A stretch of DNA of 64,000 nt. Origin: Spirochaetota bacterium (GTDB lineage: Bacteria > Spirochaetota > Brachyspiria > Brachyspirales > JACRPF01). Positions 17,291-25,610 of the stretch are shown here, piece after piece. Location of the stretch: assembly GCA_016214035.1 (NCBI GenBank), contig JACRPF010000005.1:248001-312000 (forward strand), in the 5' to 3' direction. The translations under genes were made by a program, and so were the position numbers. Below the pieces are notes generated by a model. That model worked only from the letters and a program-made list of their open reading frames with translations, was not told the DNA's origin and searched no databases. Positions within the stretch are counted from its first letter, which is position 1; each line of letters starts with the position of its first letter.

Positions 17291-18967
17291 ATGGCAAACC
17301 TGAACGATGACATGGAATCACTGCGAATAACCGTTGAGCATCTGTCACACGTTATCGGTCCGCGGGCGCCCGGCAGTGACGGGGAGAAACGCGCAGCTGA
17401 ATACATACAGGAACGGTTCTCCCGGTTAGGGATATCCGCCGCTATAGAAGAATTCGAATCTCCCTCATGTACGGTAACAGGCGCCTCGCTTCGCATCGGG
17501 GACGGCAATGAACTGACCGCATGCCCGATGCAGTTCTCGCCCGCGGGAAGTGTATCGGGACCGCTGGTGTTTCTCGGCAGCGACGAACATATCATCATCG
17601 ACGAAACGTCCGTTTCCGGCGCGGTGGGAATCATCACCGCAATGGGCGGCGGCATCGCGCGTAACCGTCTCGCGCGGTCACTCGAAGACCGGGGTCTTGC
17701 GGCGCTCATCGTGGTGAACGGCGGCGATGAGATAAACACGAAGTTGATACGCGAGCCGCTGCTCAAACGCATGCCGGTGCTTTCGGTTCCATTCAGCACC
17801 GCCAGAATTCTGTGGCAAAACCGCGGTAAAAGTATTACCGCCGAAGTCCGGTCGGACACGACGGGTACCGGCGTTTCGCGGAATGTCATTGCAACGGTGA
17901 AAGGCGTGAGCGACGATTACATAGTGCTCTGCGCTCATTATGACACGGCATCGCTATGCCCCGGCGCAACGGATGACGCAGGCGGCGTGGCGGCATTACT
18001 TGCCGCTGCGTCGGTTCTGGGGCGGAGCACACACCCGCTCGGCATCGTTTTTCTTGCGAGCGGCAGCGAAGAACACGGCGGTGACGACGGTACGGGGCGC
18101 GGTGCGCAGGCGTTTTTCAAAAAGCGCGCCGGCAGCATCGACCGTATCCGCGCATTCATCGATACGGATAATGTGGGCGGTATACTTTCAACACCGGCGC
18201 TTATCATGGGCGGGCCGGGTGTATTTAAGCGCGCAATTGAAAACGCATCGCTTGAACAGCGGTATCGGCGCATCATCCGCGACAATGCCTCGCATGGATG
18301 CGACAGCGGTGCCGCATATCAGTACGGCATTCCGTATGTATGGATGACAAACGCGCTCTCGCCCCGTCCGTATTATCACACCCCGTCGGATGGAATTGAA
18401 AATATCGACTGTGCGTCGCTCTCCGCCGCCGTGCGCGATATCGTGAAGCTCGCGGAACTTCTTGCGGCGCAGGGACCGTTCCTGCCCTGGGATAGCGATC
18501 AGGTGATTATCCGGCCCGCACGTATGACGGATATGCCGTCGATTGGGGAGATAACCGGCCGCGCGTTTGACGGTGTGAGCATGGATAAGATGCAGGAGGA
18601 ATTCTTCGGCGAACAGCTTGGCGGCAGGGAATGGCGCGATTACAAGAGCCGTTCGGTGATGTCGTTCTGCCGTGAAAACCTGTATTGCACGATAGTCGCG
18701 GAATATGAGGGCCGCACGGTGGGATATGCCACGTATCAGCTTCACCGTGAAAAAGGCATTGCCGAGATAAGCAACAATGCCGTTCATCCCGATCACCAGG
18801 GAAAGGGAATCGGCAAACGGCTGCAGACGGAAGTGGCCCGCCGCATGCGGGAAGAAGGATATACGCGGTTCACCGTGAGCACATTGTCCGTCGATATTCC
18901 GGCGCAGAAGCTCTACGAAAAACTCGGGTATCGTAAGTATGCGGAAACGTTCCACTATCTGAAATGA
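17291..18967 (+). CDS. M28-family metallopeptidase fused to a GNAT acetyltransferase
   Basis: 558 residues. Residues about 1-400 are a zinc aminopeptidase of the M28 type: metal ligands and base in CAHYDTA, GATDDAGG, GSEEHGG, FIDTDN and YHTPSD, with a PA-like insertion at about 80-195. Residues about 410-558 are a GNAT N-acetyltransferase, with RPARMTDMPSIGEIT at the start, the acetyl-CoA loop HPDHQGKGIGKRL and the late KLGYRKY. The fusion suggests removal of an amino acid or acyl group and acetylation of the product or of a partner. There is no signal peptide, so it is cytosolic. It starts 9 bp after the previous gene. Confidence 0.85.
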   Translation: MANLNDDMESLRITVEHLSHVIGPRAPGSDGEKRAAEYIQERFSRLGISAAIEEFESPSCTVTGASLRIGDGNELTACPMQFSPAGSVSGPLVFLGSDEHIIIDETSVSGAVGIITAMGGGIARNRLARSLEDRGLAALIVVNGGDEINTKLIREPLLKRMPVLSVPFSTARILWQNRGKSITAEVRSDTTGTGVSRNVIATVKGVSDDYIVLCAHYDTASLCPGATDDAGGVAALLAAASVLGRSTHPLGIVFLASGSEEHGGDDGTGRGAQAFFKKRAGSIDRIRAFIDTDNVGGILSTPALIMGGPGVFKRAIENASLEQRYRRIIRDNASHGCDSGAAYQYGIPYVWMTNALSPRPYYHTPSDGIENIDCASLSAAVRDIVKLAELLAAQGPFLPWDSDQVIIRPARMTDMPSIGEITGRAFDGVSMDKMQEEFFGEQLGGREWRDYKSRSVMSFCRENLYCTIVAEYEGRTVGYATYQLHREKGIAEISNNAVHPDHQGKGIGKRLQTEVARRMREEGYTRFTVSTLSVDIPAQKLYEKLGYRKYAETFHYLK

Positions 18968-18991
18968 AAAATCTTAGCAGGCAGGTGTTTT

Positions 18992-19903
18992 ATGTCGCGA
19001 TATTGCAATGCCGCAGCAATGCTGTTCAGTACACGGGCAAGCCGCGGCGCAAAAGACGCCGGTGATATCGTCCTGAAGGAGACAGCCGACGCACTTGAGT
19101 CCATGCGCGGCTACGGACTCGATCTCATAGTCCTGTCCGAAGGCGTTGAGGCGTTCGGACAGACGATTGATACCGCGGAGGATGTAACGGCACCCGGACC
19201 ATTTCTGTCGCTCTATCTCGATTTCGCCGCAAAGGAAAAATGTACCGTTGCCGGTTCAGTGAAGATACGCGAGAACGGGTGCGTGCACAATTCCATCGCT
19301 TTCGTGACGCCTGACGGTCGAATTGCCGGTGTGTATCACAAGACATTCCTCACCGACGGCGAGATCACGTCGGGGCTGACACCGGGGAAGGGTGCGGTGG
19401 TCGCCGATTCTCCCGCGGGACTTCTCGGCGGCGCGGTGTGTTTTGATCTCAATTTCGACATGATACGTGACGGATACCGGGCGAAGAAACCCGGGATCAT
19501 CTGCTTCGCGTCGATGTACCACGGCGGTTTAATGCAGAAACTCTGGGCGTATCACTGCCGTTCATATTTCATCTCGGCGCTTCCGTTCATCGGCGGCGGC
19601 ATACTCGATCCGTTCGGCAGAGCGGTGGCGCTGTCTGACTGCTATACCGCGCATCCATCGGCCCGCATCAATCTCGACTATGTCATGGTGCATCTTGATT
19701 TCAATCGCGATACATTTCCGGCGATACGTAAAAAATATCGCGACGAAGTGACTATCGATATTCCGGCGGATATAGGGCCCGCGCTCATGTTCAGCAACAC
19801 GGAAAAACGAACCGCAATGGATATCGTGCGGGAATACGGGCTTGAACTTCTGGATGATTATCTTGACCGTATGATTATTGCGAATGAGAAAAACCGGGCC
19901 TAA
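18992..19903 (+). CDS. Carbon-nitrogen hydrolase (nitrilase superfamily)
   Basis: 303 residues. The catalytic triad is visible: Glu in VLSEGVE near 50, Lys in YHKTFL near 115, and Cys in GGAVCFDLNF near 150. The superfamily hydrolyses amides, nitriles or N-carbamoyl groups through a cysteine thioester. Ribosome site AGGCAGG precedes ATG by 8 bases. It ends the plus-strand cluster and overlaps the convergent prsW gene by four bases. The cluster context suggests release of ammonia from an amide or carbamoyl substrate. Confidence 0.82.
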   Translation: MSRYCNAAAMLFSTRASRGAKDAGDIVLKETADALESMRGYGLDLIVLSEGVEAFGQTIDTAEDVTAPGPFLSLYLDFAAKEKCTVAGSVKIRENGCVHNSIAFVTPDGRIAGVYHKTFLTDGEITSGLTPGKGAVVADSPAGLLGGAVCFDLNFDMIRDGYRAKKPGIICFASMYHGGLMQKLWAYHCRSYFISALPFIGGGILDPFGRAVALSDCYTAHPSARINLDYVMVHLDFNRDTFPAIRKKYRDEVTIDIPADIGPALMFSNTEKRTAMDIVREYGLELLDDYLDRMIIANEKNRA

Positions 19904-20856
19904 ACACGTCTGAGCTGACGTTTCCGCGACAGTTCAAGTATCACTCCGATAAATACGGGAAGACCCGTGATGATGACTGCGCCGAGAATAGCATCCGTGA
20001 CCGATGACTTTCCTTTTGCCGCGGCTGTTCCCGTTGTCACGCCGATGATGATGAGCGCCCAGAAGATCGCGCTGACGGCAAAAAGAAAACGCGAGATGAC
20101 AATCTTCCACGTGCCTCTGCCCGCAGTCTGTGCGGGTTGAACAGCCGCTGGTGCTGCGGCCGCCCGCGGCGGTGCTTTTCCCCAGCGTTTTTCCGAAAGC
20201 AGTCGTCCTTTTTTCAACGCGATATTCCCCGCGATGATGGTTACGATGACCAGCGGGATGATGAGCGCGGCCAGTGAAGTACCCGACAATGCGAATGTAT
20301 CATATACGGCGTGGATGATGCAGGCGATAACGAAACCGGTGAAGATTTTTCCCGAACCGCCGGTGTCCGTGTCGAATTTCGCAAGCCCGATGAAATAGCC
20401 CATGAGTATTCCGGTGAATACGTGCATCGGTATCGAGGTCATCGCGCGCATCATGCCGGTGCCGATGCCGTGCTGAAACACATAGAACACGTTTTCGAAC
20501 ATGGCGAATCCGATGGACGCGGCGACGGTGTACACGATGCCGTCGTTCTCCTCGTTGAACGCCGGATGCTTCCAGATGAAAAGCAGCACCGCCGCAAGCT
20601 TGAGCGCCTCTTCCGCCGGAGCGATGACGATGAACGATTGCAGCGCCGCACCGGTAAGGCCGCCTGCGGTGAACGGCGGCATTTTCAGCACAACAGCTTC
20701 AATGACGGCGGCGGGGAACACGGAGGCTGCACCGAGCAGCAGCGCTTTGAGGATAAGCCCGGCGGGTTCCGGCTCAAGCCGGTCGTTGCGGAGCACGTAG
20801 AAAAGAAAGAACACCGGCGGCAGAAGCGCCACGGCGGTGAGCATGATTGTCTGCAT
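19900..20856 (-). CDS. prsW: PrsW-family intramembrane metalloprotease
   Basis: 318 residues with about eight hydrophobic segments. The family motifs are all present: EEALK (EExxK), FENVFYVF (FExxxY) and HAVYD (HxxxD), plus an additional His in SIPMHVFTG. In Bacillus PrsW cleaves the anti-sigma factor RsiW. Here it could act on an anti-sigma factor for an ECF sigma (one is encoded at 28051), but no anti-sigma gene is adjacent. It is the last gene of the minus-strand operon, with a 12-bp gap to the upstream gene. A proline/alanine-rich stretch near residue 235 separates the core from the last two membrane segments. Confidence 0.85.
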   Translation of the reverse strand: MQTIMLTAVALLPPVFFLFYVLRNDRLEPEPAGLILKALLLGAASVFPAAVIEAVVLKMPPFTAGGLTGAALQSFIVIAPAEEALKLAAVLLFIWKHPAFNEENDGIVYTVAASIGFAMFENVFYVFQHGIGTGMMRAMTSIPMHVFTGILMGYFIGLAKFDTDTGGSGKIFTGFVIACIIHAVYDTFALSGTSLAALIIPLVIVTIIAGNIALKKGRLLSEKRWGKAPPRAAAAPAAVQPAQTAGRGTWKIVISRFLFAVSAIFWALIIIGVTTGTAAAKGKSSVTDAILGAVIITGLPVFIGVILELSRKRQLRRV

Positions 20857-20868
20857 AAACGGTTCCCG

Positions 20869-21288
20869 TCACGGATGCGGCATGAGATGCAGCACCGGGT
20901 CGATGATGATGAACGTGAGGAAGATGATGATGCCCACGGCGTTGACGACCACTGAAACAACATGCATGCGGCGGTAATGCGGCGGCATCTTCATGGCGGT
21001 GAGTCTCCGGTAGACGAAGATGTTGTAGGCGATGTAGTATGCGCTCACCAGTGCTATGAAAATACCGGCGACAAGCGCGGTGCGGCCGGCGAAGAGTTTC
21101 ATGAATACGACGAGAATGCAGAAGAGCACGATGACCGGTACGATCTGAATCGTGCGCACGAGCGACATGCCGTCGATGAGTGTGCGTTTTTCCCCGTCGG
21201 TGAGTTTGACGAGTGCCGCGCGGGCGATGAATCTGCTCACGATCATCCCGCTGAAAAATATTATCGAACCGATGTAAATCGACTGCAT
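20869..21288 (-). CDS. Four-helix membrane protein of unknown function
   Basis: 139 residues from ATG 21288, which has GGAG 6 bases upstream. An alternative ATG at 21312 overlaps the GH57 stop as ATGA but lacks a ribosome site. Four hydrophobic segments are evenly spaced (about 5-24, 46-68, 75-95, 115-136). No cysteines or charged active-site pattern stand out. It is placed between GH57 and prsW, with short gaps on both sides. The function is unknown. Confidence 0.65.
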   Translation of the reverse strand: MQSIYIGSIIFFSGMIVSRFIARAALVKLTDGEKRTLIDGMSLVRTIQIVPVIVLFCILVVFMKLFAGRTALVAGIFIALVSAYYIAYNIFVYRRLTAMKMPPHYRRMHVVSVVVNAVGIIIFLTFIIIDPVLHLMPHP

Positions 21289-21308
21289 GCCGTTCTCCAG
21301 GATAATGT

Positions 21309-23429
21309 TCATAGCGGAAAGAGCTTTACGGTGAGTATAAACGATGCCGTGGCTCCGGGCGCAAGCGACAGCGGCTTGAGCACCGTGATGTTCGAGTGCT
21401 GATAGACCTGCTCGAAATGGTCAACCGCGTCTGATATCGTGATGACCGGCGAGTGCAGGAACGTTAGCGGTTCATCGGCATGAAGCTCGACGGCGATCTT
21501 TTTATATCCCTCATCGGCAACGCCGAGCGCCGCCGTGCGGAGCGTGCCGGTGGCGTTCATCTTCCAGTCGTTTTCCAGCCGCGTGCGTTTTTTCTTCGAC
21601 GGGATGTAGAAAAACCGGTCTTCCGCGTCGGGAGCGAGCAGGGTGATATTGCATTCACAGGCGAATACGGTGGTGACGGCGGTATCGTCATTATTGGTGA
21701 ATACATATGAAACTGACAGTCCTGCTTCTTTGGTCGCGGTATACGTTTTTGACAGCGTGACCTTTCTGCCGTTCACGCTTCCGTTTGCCGTGTAAACGAT
21801 ATCGGCGGATGTTTTTTTCTTATTCAGCGATACGTCATAATCGGTATTCACGAACGTGCCCGTTTCCTGCCATTGCATGTCGCGCCAGGCGGCCGCATCA
21901 ACTTCCGCATCGATGAAATGATCGACGAACATAGCCTTGCGGTTCCTGTCGAACATAAGCATGGTGCGGAGTATCGGATCGAACGTTTTGGGTTTTTCAT
22001 GTATCGACTGTACGCCGTCACCCGTTGCCGCATGTCCGTCGACGGGGCGGCGGAGTATCTGCTCATGATACGCCTCCTCGCGGCGCGCGAGCGTATCGAT
22101 AAGATTGATGGGCGACGGCTTATAGTCCCACTCGATGAGGGCGCCCGACGTTCGGTGCGTGATGAGCGTCTGCAGCTCCGTGGAGACTACCGCCTCATCC
22201 CTGCCGTCAAGATCGAAATCCTCCGCAACCGCCGTGAGCCAGCTTTTTCCGTTCGCTTCACGTTCGGCGATGAGCGACGCGTTTATCAGATGAGAATAAT
22301 TCGCATAGCGCAGGTGATTGCAGTACAGCCCGCCGAATGTGCCGTGCCAGTACGGGCAGTTGCACTGACCCATGAAAAGTTCGCGTGTGGCCTCGTCCTT
22401 TGCGTCGCCTTTGGGCATATCGTTTACAAGCTTTGACGCGGCGAGCATGCGCTTGTGCATATTATTGCTTTCGGGATATTTCACGAAGAAATTGCGCCAG
22501 TAACTTCCGCGGAGGAATCGTTCAGCACCGGCGATAGGTGCTGCTTTCTTTTTCAGCGCCGCAAGTTCACGCTGCGGTTCTGCGGGGAGCACCCATTCAC
22601 CCATCTCCTGATACGACGCGGTGGGCAGGTACACGCGTCCGAGCGGCGGATAGCTGCTCATGTAGTCCGAATAGGTGGTGAGCTTTATCCACGTCTCGCG
22701 GCGGAGTGCATTGAAGAACTGTTTGAGCCATTCGCGGGTGTATATCCATTCGTACGTATCCGGCCAATCGCCGTATTTCTCGCCGTCGTCGTGGAGCACC
22801 AGAAGCCGGTCGCCTTTTTCCGTGGCGAACGATGCGATCTGTTCGATGACTTCCTTGACGGGCTTGAACGGAATGACATATCTGAGCGCCTTCGAGATGG
22901 GGAAAACGCTGATGCGTTCATGCTCATTGTCGGTGGTGAAATAGCCGAACATGGCGTCCTCGTTGACACCCGCGTATACCAGATGCGTGTCATCGACCAC
23001 GATATACGACAATCCCGCTTTTGCTATCGGCCGTACCAGATGCGGTTCCCAGACACGCTCGGCTATCCACGCGCCTTGTGCGGTGTAGTTAAAACGTTTT
23101 TTGATGTAGCGGTTGAGCATCTGCATCTGCGCCACCGCGTCGCGTTCGGGGATTACCGGCAGTATCGGCTCATAATAGCCGCCGCTTATCATCTCCACGC
23201 GTCCCGCTTTCACAAGCGTTGCGAGCATGTCCATATGCTCCGGGTGATGCGTTTCCATCCAGTCGATGAGCGAGCCGGAGTAGTGGAACGTGAACGCGAG
23301 CTCGGGATATTTCATCAGCATCTCAAGGAACGGCTGATACGCGTTTTTGTACGTGTTCTCGATGACGAAGTCGAAATTGCCCACCGGCTGGTGATTGTGA
23401 TTGCCGAGAATGAGGTTGATCGTCTTCAT
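21309..23429 (-). CDS. GH57 alpha-amylase / 4-alpha-glucanotransferase with DUF1925-DUF1926-type C terminus
   Basis: 706 residues. The N terminus has the GH57 region-1 motif NHNHQPVG. GAWIAERVWEPHL (near 118) fits the region carrying the catalytic Glu, and LHDDGEKYGDW (near 212) the region with the acid/base Asp. The C-terminal half (about 300-700) is a beta-rich domain typical of the Thermotoga/archaeal 4-alpha-glucanotransferase group. It acts on alpha-1,4-glucans such as glycogen in the cytosol; no signal peptide is present. It lies three bases after the glycerate kinase gene. Together they suggest storage-glucan turnover in the same operon as envelope functions. Confidence 0.88.
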   Translation of the reverse strand: MKTINLILGNHNHQPVGNFDFVIENTYKNAYQPFLEMLMKYPELAFTFHYSGSLIDWMETHHPEHMDMLATLVKAGRVEMISGGYYEPILPVIPERDAVAQMQMLNRYIKKRFNYTAQGAWIAERVWEPHLVRPIAKAGLSYIVVDDTHLVYAGVNEDAMFGYFTTDNEHERISVFPISKALRYVIPFKPVKEVIEQIASFATEKGDRLLVLHDDGEKYGDWPDTYEWIYTREWLKQFFNALRRETWIKLTTYSDYMSSYPPLGRVYLPTASYQEMGEWVLPAEPQRELAALKKKAAPIAGAERFLRGSYWRNFFVKYPESNNMHKRMLAASKLVNDMPKGDAKDEATRELFMGQCNCPYWHGTFGGLYCNHLRYANYSHLINASLIAEREANGKSWLTAVAEDFDLDGRDEAVVSTELQTLITHRTSGALIEWDYKPSPINLIDTLARREEAYHEQILRRPVDGHAATGDGVQSIHEKPKTFDPILRTMLMFDRNRKAMFVDHFIDAEVDAAAWRDMQWQETGTFVNTDYDVSLNKKKTSADIVYTANGSVNGRKVTLSKTYTATKEAGLSVSYVFTNNDDTAVTTVFACECNITLLAPDAEDRFFYIPSKKKRTRLENDWKMNATGTLRTAALGVADEGYKKIAVELHADEPLTFLHSPVITISDAVDHFEQVYQHSNITVLKPLSLAPGATASFILTVKLFPL

Positions 23430-23432
23430 GGC

Positions 23433-24551
23433 TTACTTCCTTATTGCTCTCGTTACGGCCGTCATGGTGCGTGAAAAATATGATGCTGCGTTCTTCATGC
23501 AATTGTCAAGCGTCACCGGTCCCGGCGCGATGGAGAACATCGCTGTTACACCGTGACGGTAGAGCACTTCGGCTCCTTCGTTCACGCCGCCGGCGATGAC
23601 GATGCACGGCACACGGTGCTTTTTACAGAGCGCGGCGACTCCGGCAGGCGCTTTGCCGAATACCGTCTGCGAATCAACGGCGCCTTCCCCGGTGAAAACG
23701 ATATCGGAACGGCGTATCGCCTGTTCCAGGTTACTCATCCGCATCACGAGATCGATGCCGCGCTCGAGCCGTCCGCCGAAGAACGCCATGATGCCCGCGC
23801 CGAAACCTCCCGCGGCTCCCGCGCCTTCACGGTCGGCAACCGATATGCCGAGGTCGCGCTGCACGATACGCGCAAAACGGCGTAGACCCGCTTCGAGTTC
23901 TTTCACCATCGCCGGTGTTGCACCTTTCTGCGGCCCGTAGACATACGCCGCGCCGTTCTTTCCGTAGAGCGGATTGCGCACATCGCATGCGGCGCGGACA
24001 ATGACGCGCGCGCGTTTTTTCGGCGGCACGATGCGATCAAGCGACGCAAGCCCGCCGCCGGTGAGCGGTATGCTGCAGCCGGTTTTGTCGAGAAAATCAA
24101 AACCAAGTGCGGCCGCGGCGCCGATGCCGCCGTCCGTCGTGGCGCTTCCGCCGATGCAGAGGATAATTTCCTGAGCGCCCCGTTTCATCGCGGCGTCCAT
24201 CAATAGTCCGGTGCCGAAGGTCGTTGTCTTCAGGGGATTCCTGTCACGCGCGCTGATGAGTGCGAGGCCGCTCGCCTTCGCCATTTCGATGACGGCAACA
24301 CGTCCGTTATGAATAAAACCGATAGGCGCCTGTATCGGGCGGAACAGCGGATTCAATGCGGGGATTTGTATGATACGCTCGCCGGCAGCGGCAACCATTG
24401 CTTCCATGGTGCCATCGCCGCCGTCACCAACCGGTGCACGGATCACACGCGCGCGCGGGTCGGCATGCCGTATCGCCCGTTCGCCGAGACGACAGAGCTC
24501 AACGGCGGATAGCGATTCCTTGAATGAATTGAATGCGAGCGTATACGTCAA
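23433..24551 (-). CDS. Glycerate kinase (GlxK/GarK family)
   Basis: 372 residues. The family signature runs through the protein: FNSFKESLSA at the N terminus, PVGDGGDGTMEA near 42, IGGSATTDGGIGAAAALGF near 132, and VFTGEGAVDSQTVFGKAP near 285. The enzyme phosphorylates D-glycerate to 2- or 3-phosphoglycerate, feeding it into glycolysis. It starts 34 bp after the heptose kinase gene and is separated by three bases from GH57, so the three are co-transcribed. Confidence 0.92.
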   Translation of the reverse strand: MTYTLAFNSFKESLSAVELCRLGERAIRHADPRARVIRAPVGDGGDGTMEAMVAAAGERIIQIPALNPLFRPIQAPIGFIHNGRVAVIEMAKASGLALISARDRNPLKTTTFGTGLLMDAAMKRGAQEIILCIGGSATTDGGIGAAAALGFDFLDKTGCSIPLTGGGLASLDRIVPPKKRARVIVRAACDVRNPLYGKNGAAYVYGPQKGATPAMVKELEAGLRRFARIVQRDLGISVADREGAGAAGGFGAGIMAFFGGRLERGIDLVMRMSNLEQAIRRSDIVFTGEGAVDSQTVFGKAPAGVAALCKKHRVPCIVIAGGVNEGAEVLYRHGVTAMFSIAPGPVTLDNCMKNAASYFSRTMTAVTRAIRK

Positions 24552-24585
24552 CGGGCACTCCTTGCGATGTATCGTAAAAGAGAGA

Positions 24586-25572
24586 TTAACCGTTCAACGC
24601 GTCGATAAGCTCTTCCATGGATAACGTTGCGGTGCCGCGTTTGCCCACGACGACACCCGCGGCATAATTCGCGATGAACGATGCGTCGAGAAACGGCAGA
24701 CCGACGGCAAGTCCCATCGCGAGAACGGCGATGACGGTGTCGCCGGCGCCGGAAACATCATACACCGCTTTTGCTTTTGTGGGGATGAAAAACGGATTGC
24801 CGCCTTTTATTTCGTTGGACAATATCGCCATGCCCTGCGGTCCGAGCGTTATCATCATATGGGGGAGCGCAAGCGTTTTTTTGATATGACGTCCGAGTGC
24901 GGCGATAGCTTCCTTTGAGTTGGCGTCCACCTCGCGGCGCGCGCCTTCCGCCGCTTCCTTGAGGTTCGGCGTCATGGAGGTGACGCCTTTGTAGTAGCCG
25001 AAATGCTTCACCGACGGGTCCACGAGGACAAAGCGTCTGTTTTTTTTCGCGAGCTTGGTGATTGAGGTGATGAGTTCGCGGGTGATGACTCCTTTCGCGT
25101 AATCGGAAATGATGATGCCGTCATAGCGGCCGATGTTGCGTTCGATGTAGCCGATGAGCGAATCGCGCGCGGCCTTGCCGTGGGAAGCCGCATCTTCATT
25201 GTCGATGCGCACCACCTGCTGCGTGCCGGCGATGATGCGCGTTTTGGTGATGGTGGGCCTCTCCGTGTCGATGACAAGACCGTCGGGCGCGATGCCGAAC
25301 TGTTCCATCTCGCCGACAATTGCCTGCGCTTCCCTGTCCTTGCCGATGACGCCCACAAGTCCGGCGGTTGCGCCGAGTGCGGCGATGGTGCGCGCCACAT
25401 TGCCCGCGCCGCCGAGGAACTGTTCCTCGCGCCGGACATGCACCACGGGGACAGGCGCTTCCTGCGAAATGCGGGCTACGTCACCGTAGACAAAACGGTC
25501 GAGCATGAGATCGCCGACAACCAGCACCCGTGCCTTCGCGAGACGGAGGCAGTGTTTTTTATAATCCTGCAT
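24586..25572 (-). CDS. rfaE1: D-glycero-beta-D-manno-heptose-7-phosphate kinase (RfaE domain I)
   Basis: 328 residues from ATG 25572 (AAGGAG 6 bases upstream). PfkB-family sugar kinase with VVGDLMLDRFVYGDV at the N terminus, EQFLGGAGNVARTIAALG near 50 and the anion-hole/catalytic motif VSGAGDTVIAVLA near 275. The first of these is the HldE/RfaE kinase hallmark. It makes heptose-1,7-bisphosphate for the inner core of LPS, implying an outer membrane. The adenylyltransferase half found fused in E. coli HldE is absent and must be elsewhere. Confidence 0.88.
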   Translation of the reverse strand: MQDYKKHCLRLAKARVLVVGDLMLDRFVYGDVARISQEAPVPVVHVRREEQFLGGAGNVARTIAALGATAGLVGVIGKDREAQAIVGEMEQFGIAPDGLVIDTERPTITKTRIIAGTQQVVRIDNEDAASHGKAARDSLIGYIERNIGRYDGIIISDYAKGVITRELITSITKLAKKNRRFVLVDPSVKHFGYYKGVTSMTPNLKEAAEGARREVDANSKEAIAALGRHIKKTLALPHMMITLGPQGMAILSNEIKGGNPFFIPTKAKAVYDVSGAGDTVIAVLAMGLAVGLPFLDASFIANYAAGVVVGKRGTATLSMEELIDALNG

Positions 25573-25610
25573 GGGAAGCTCCTTGATAGCGGACTGGTCG
25601 GTATAACGCA

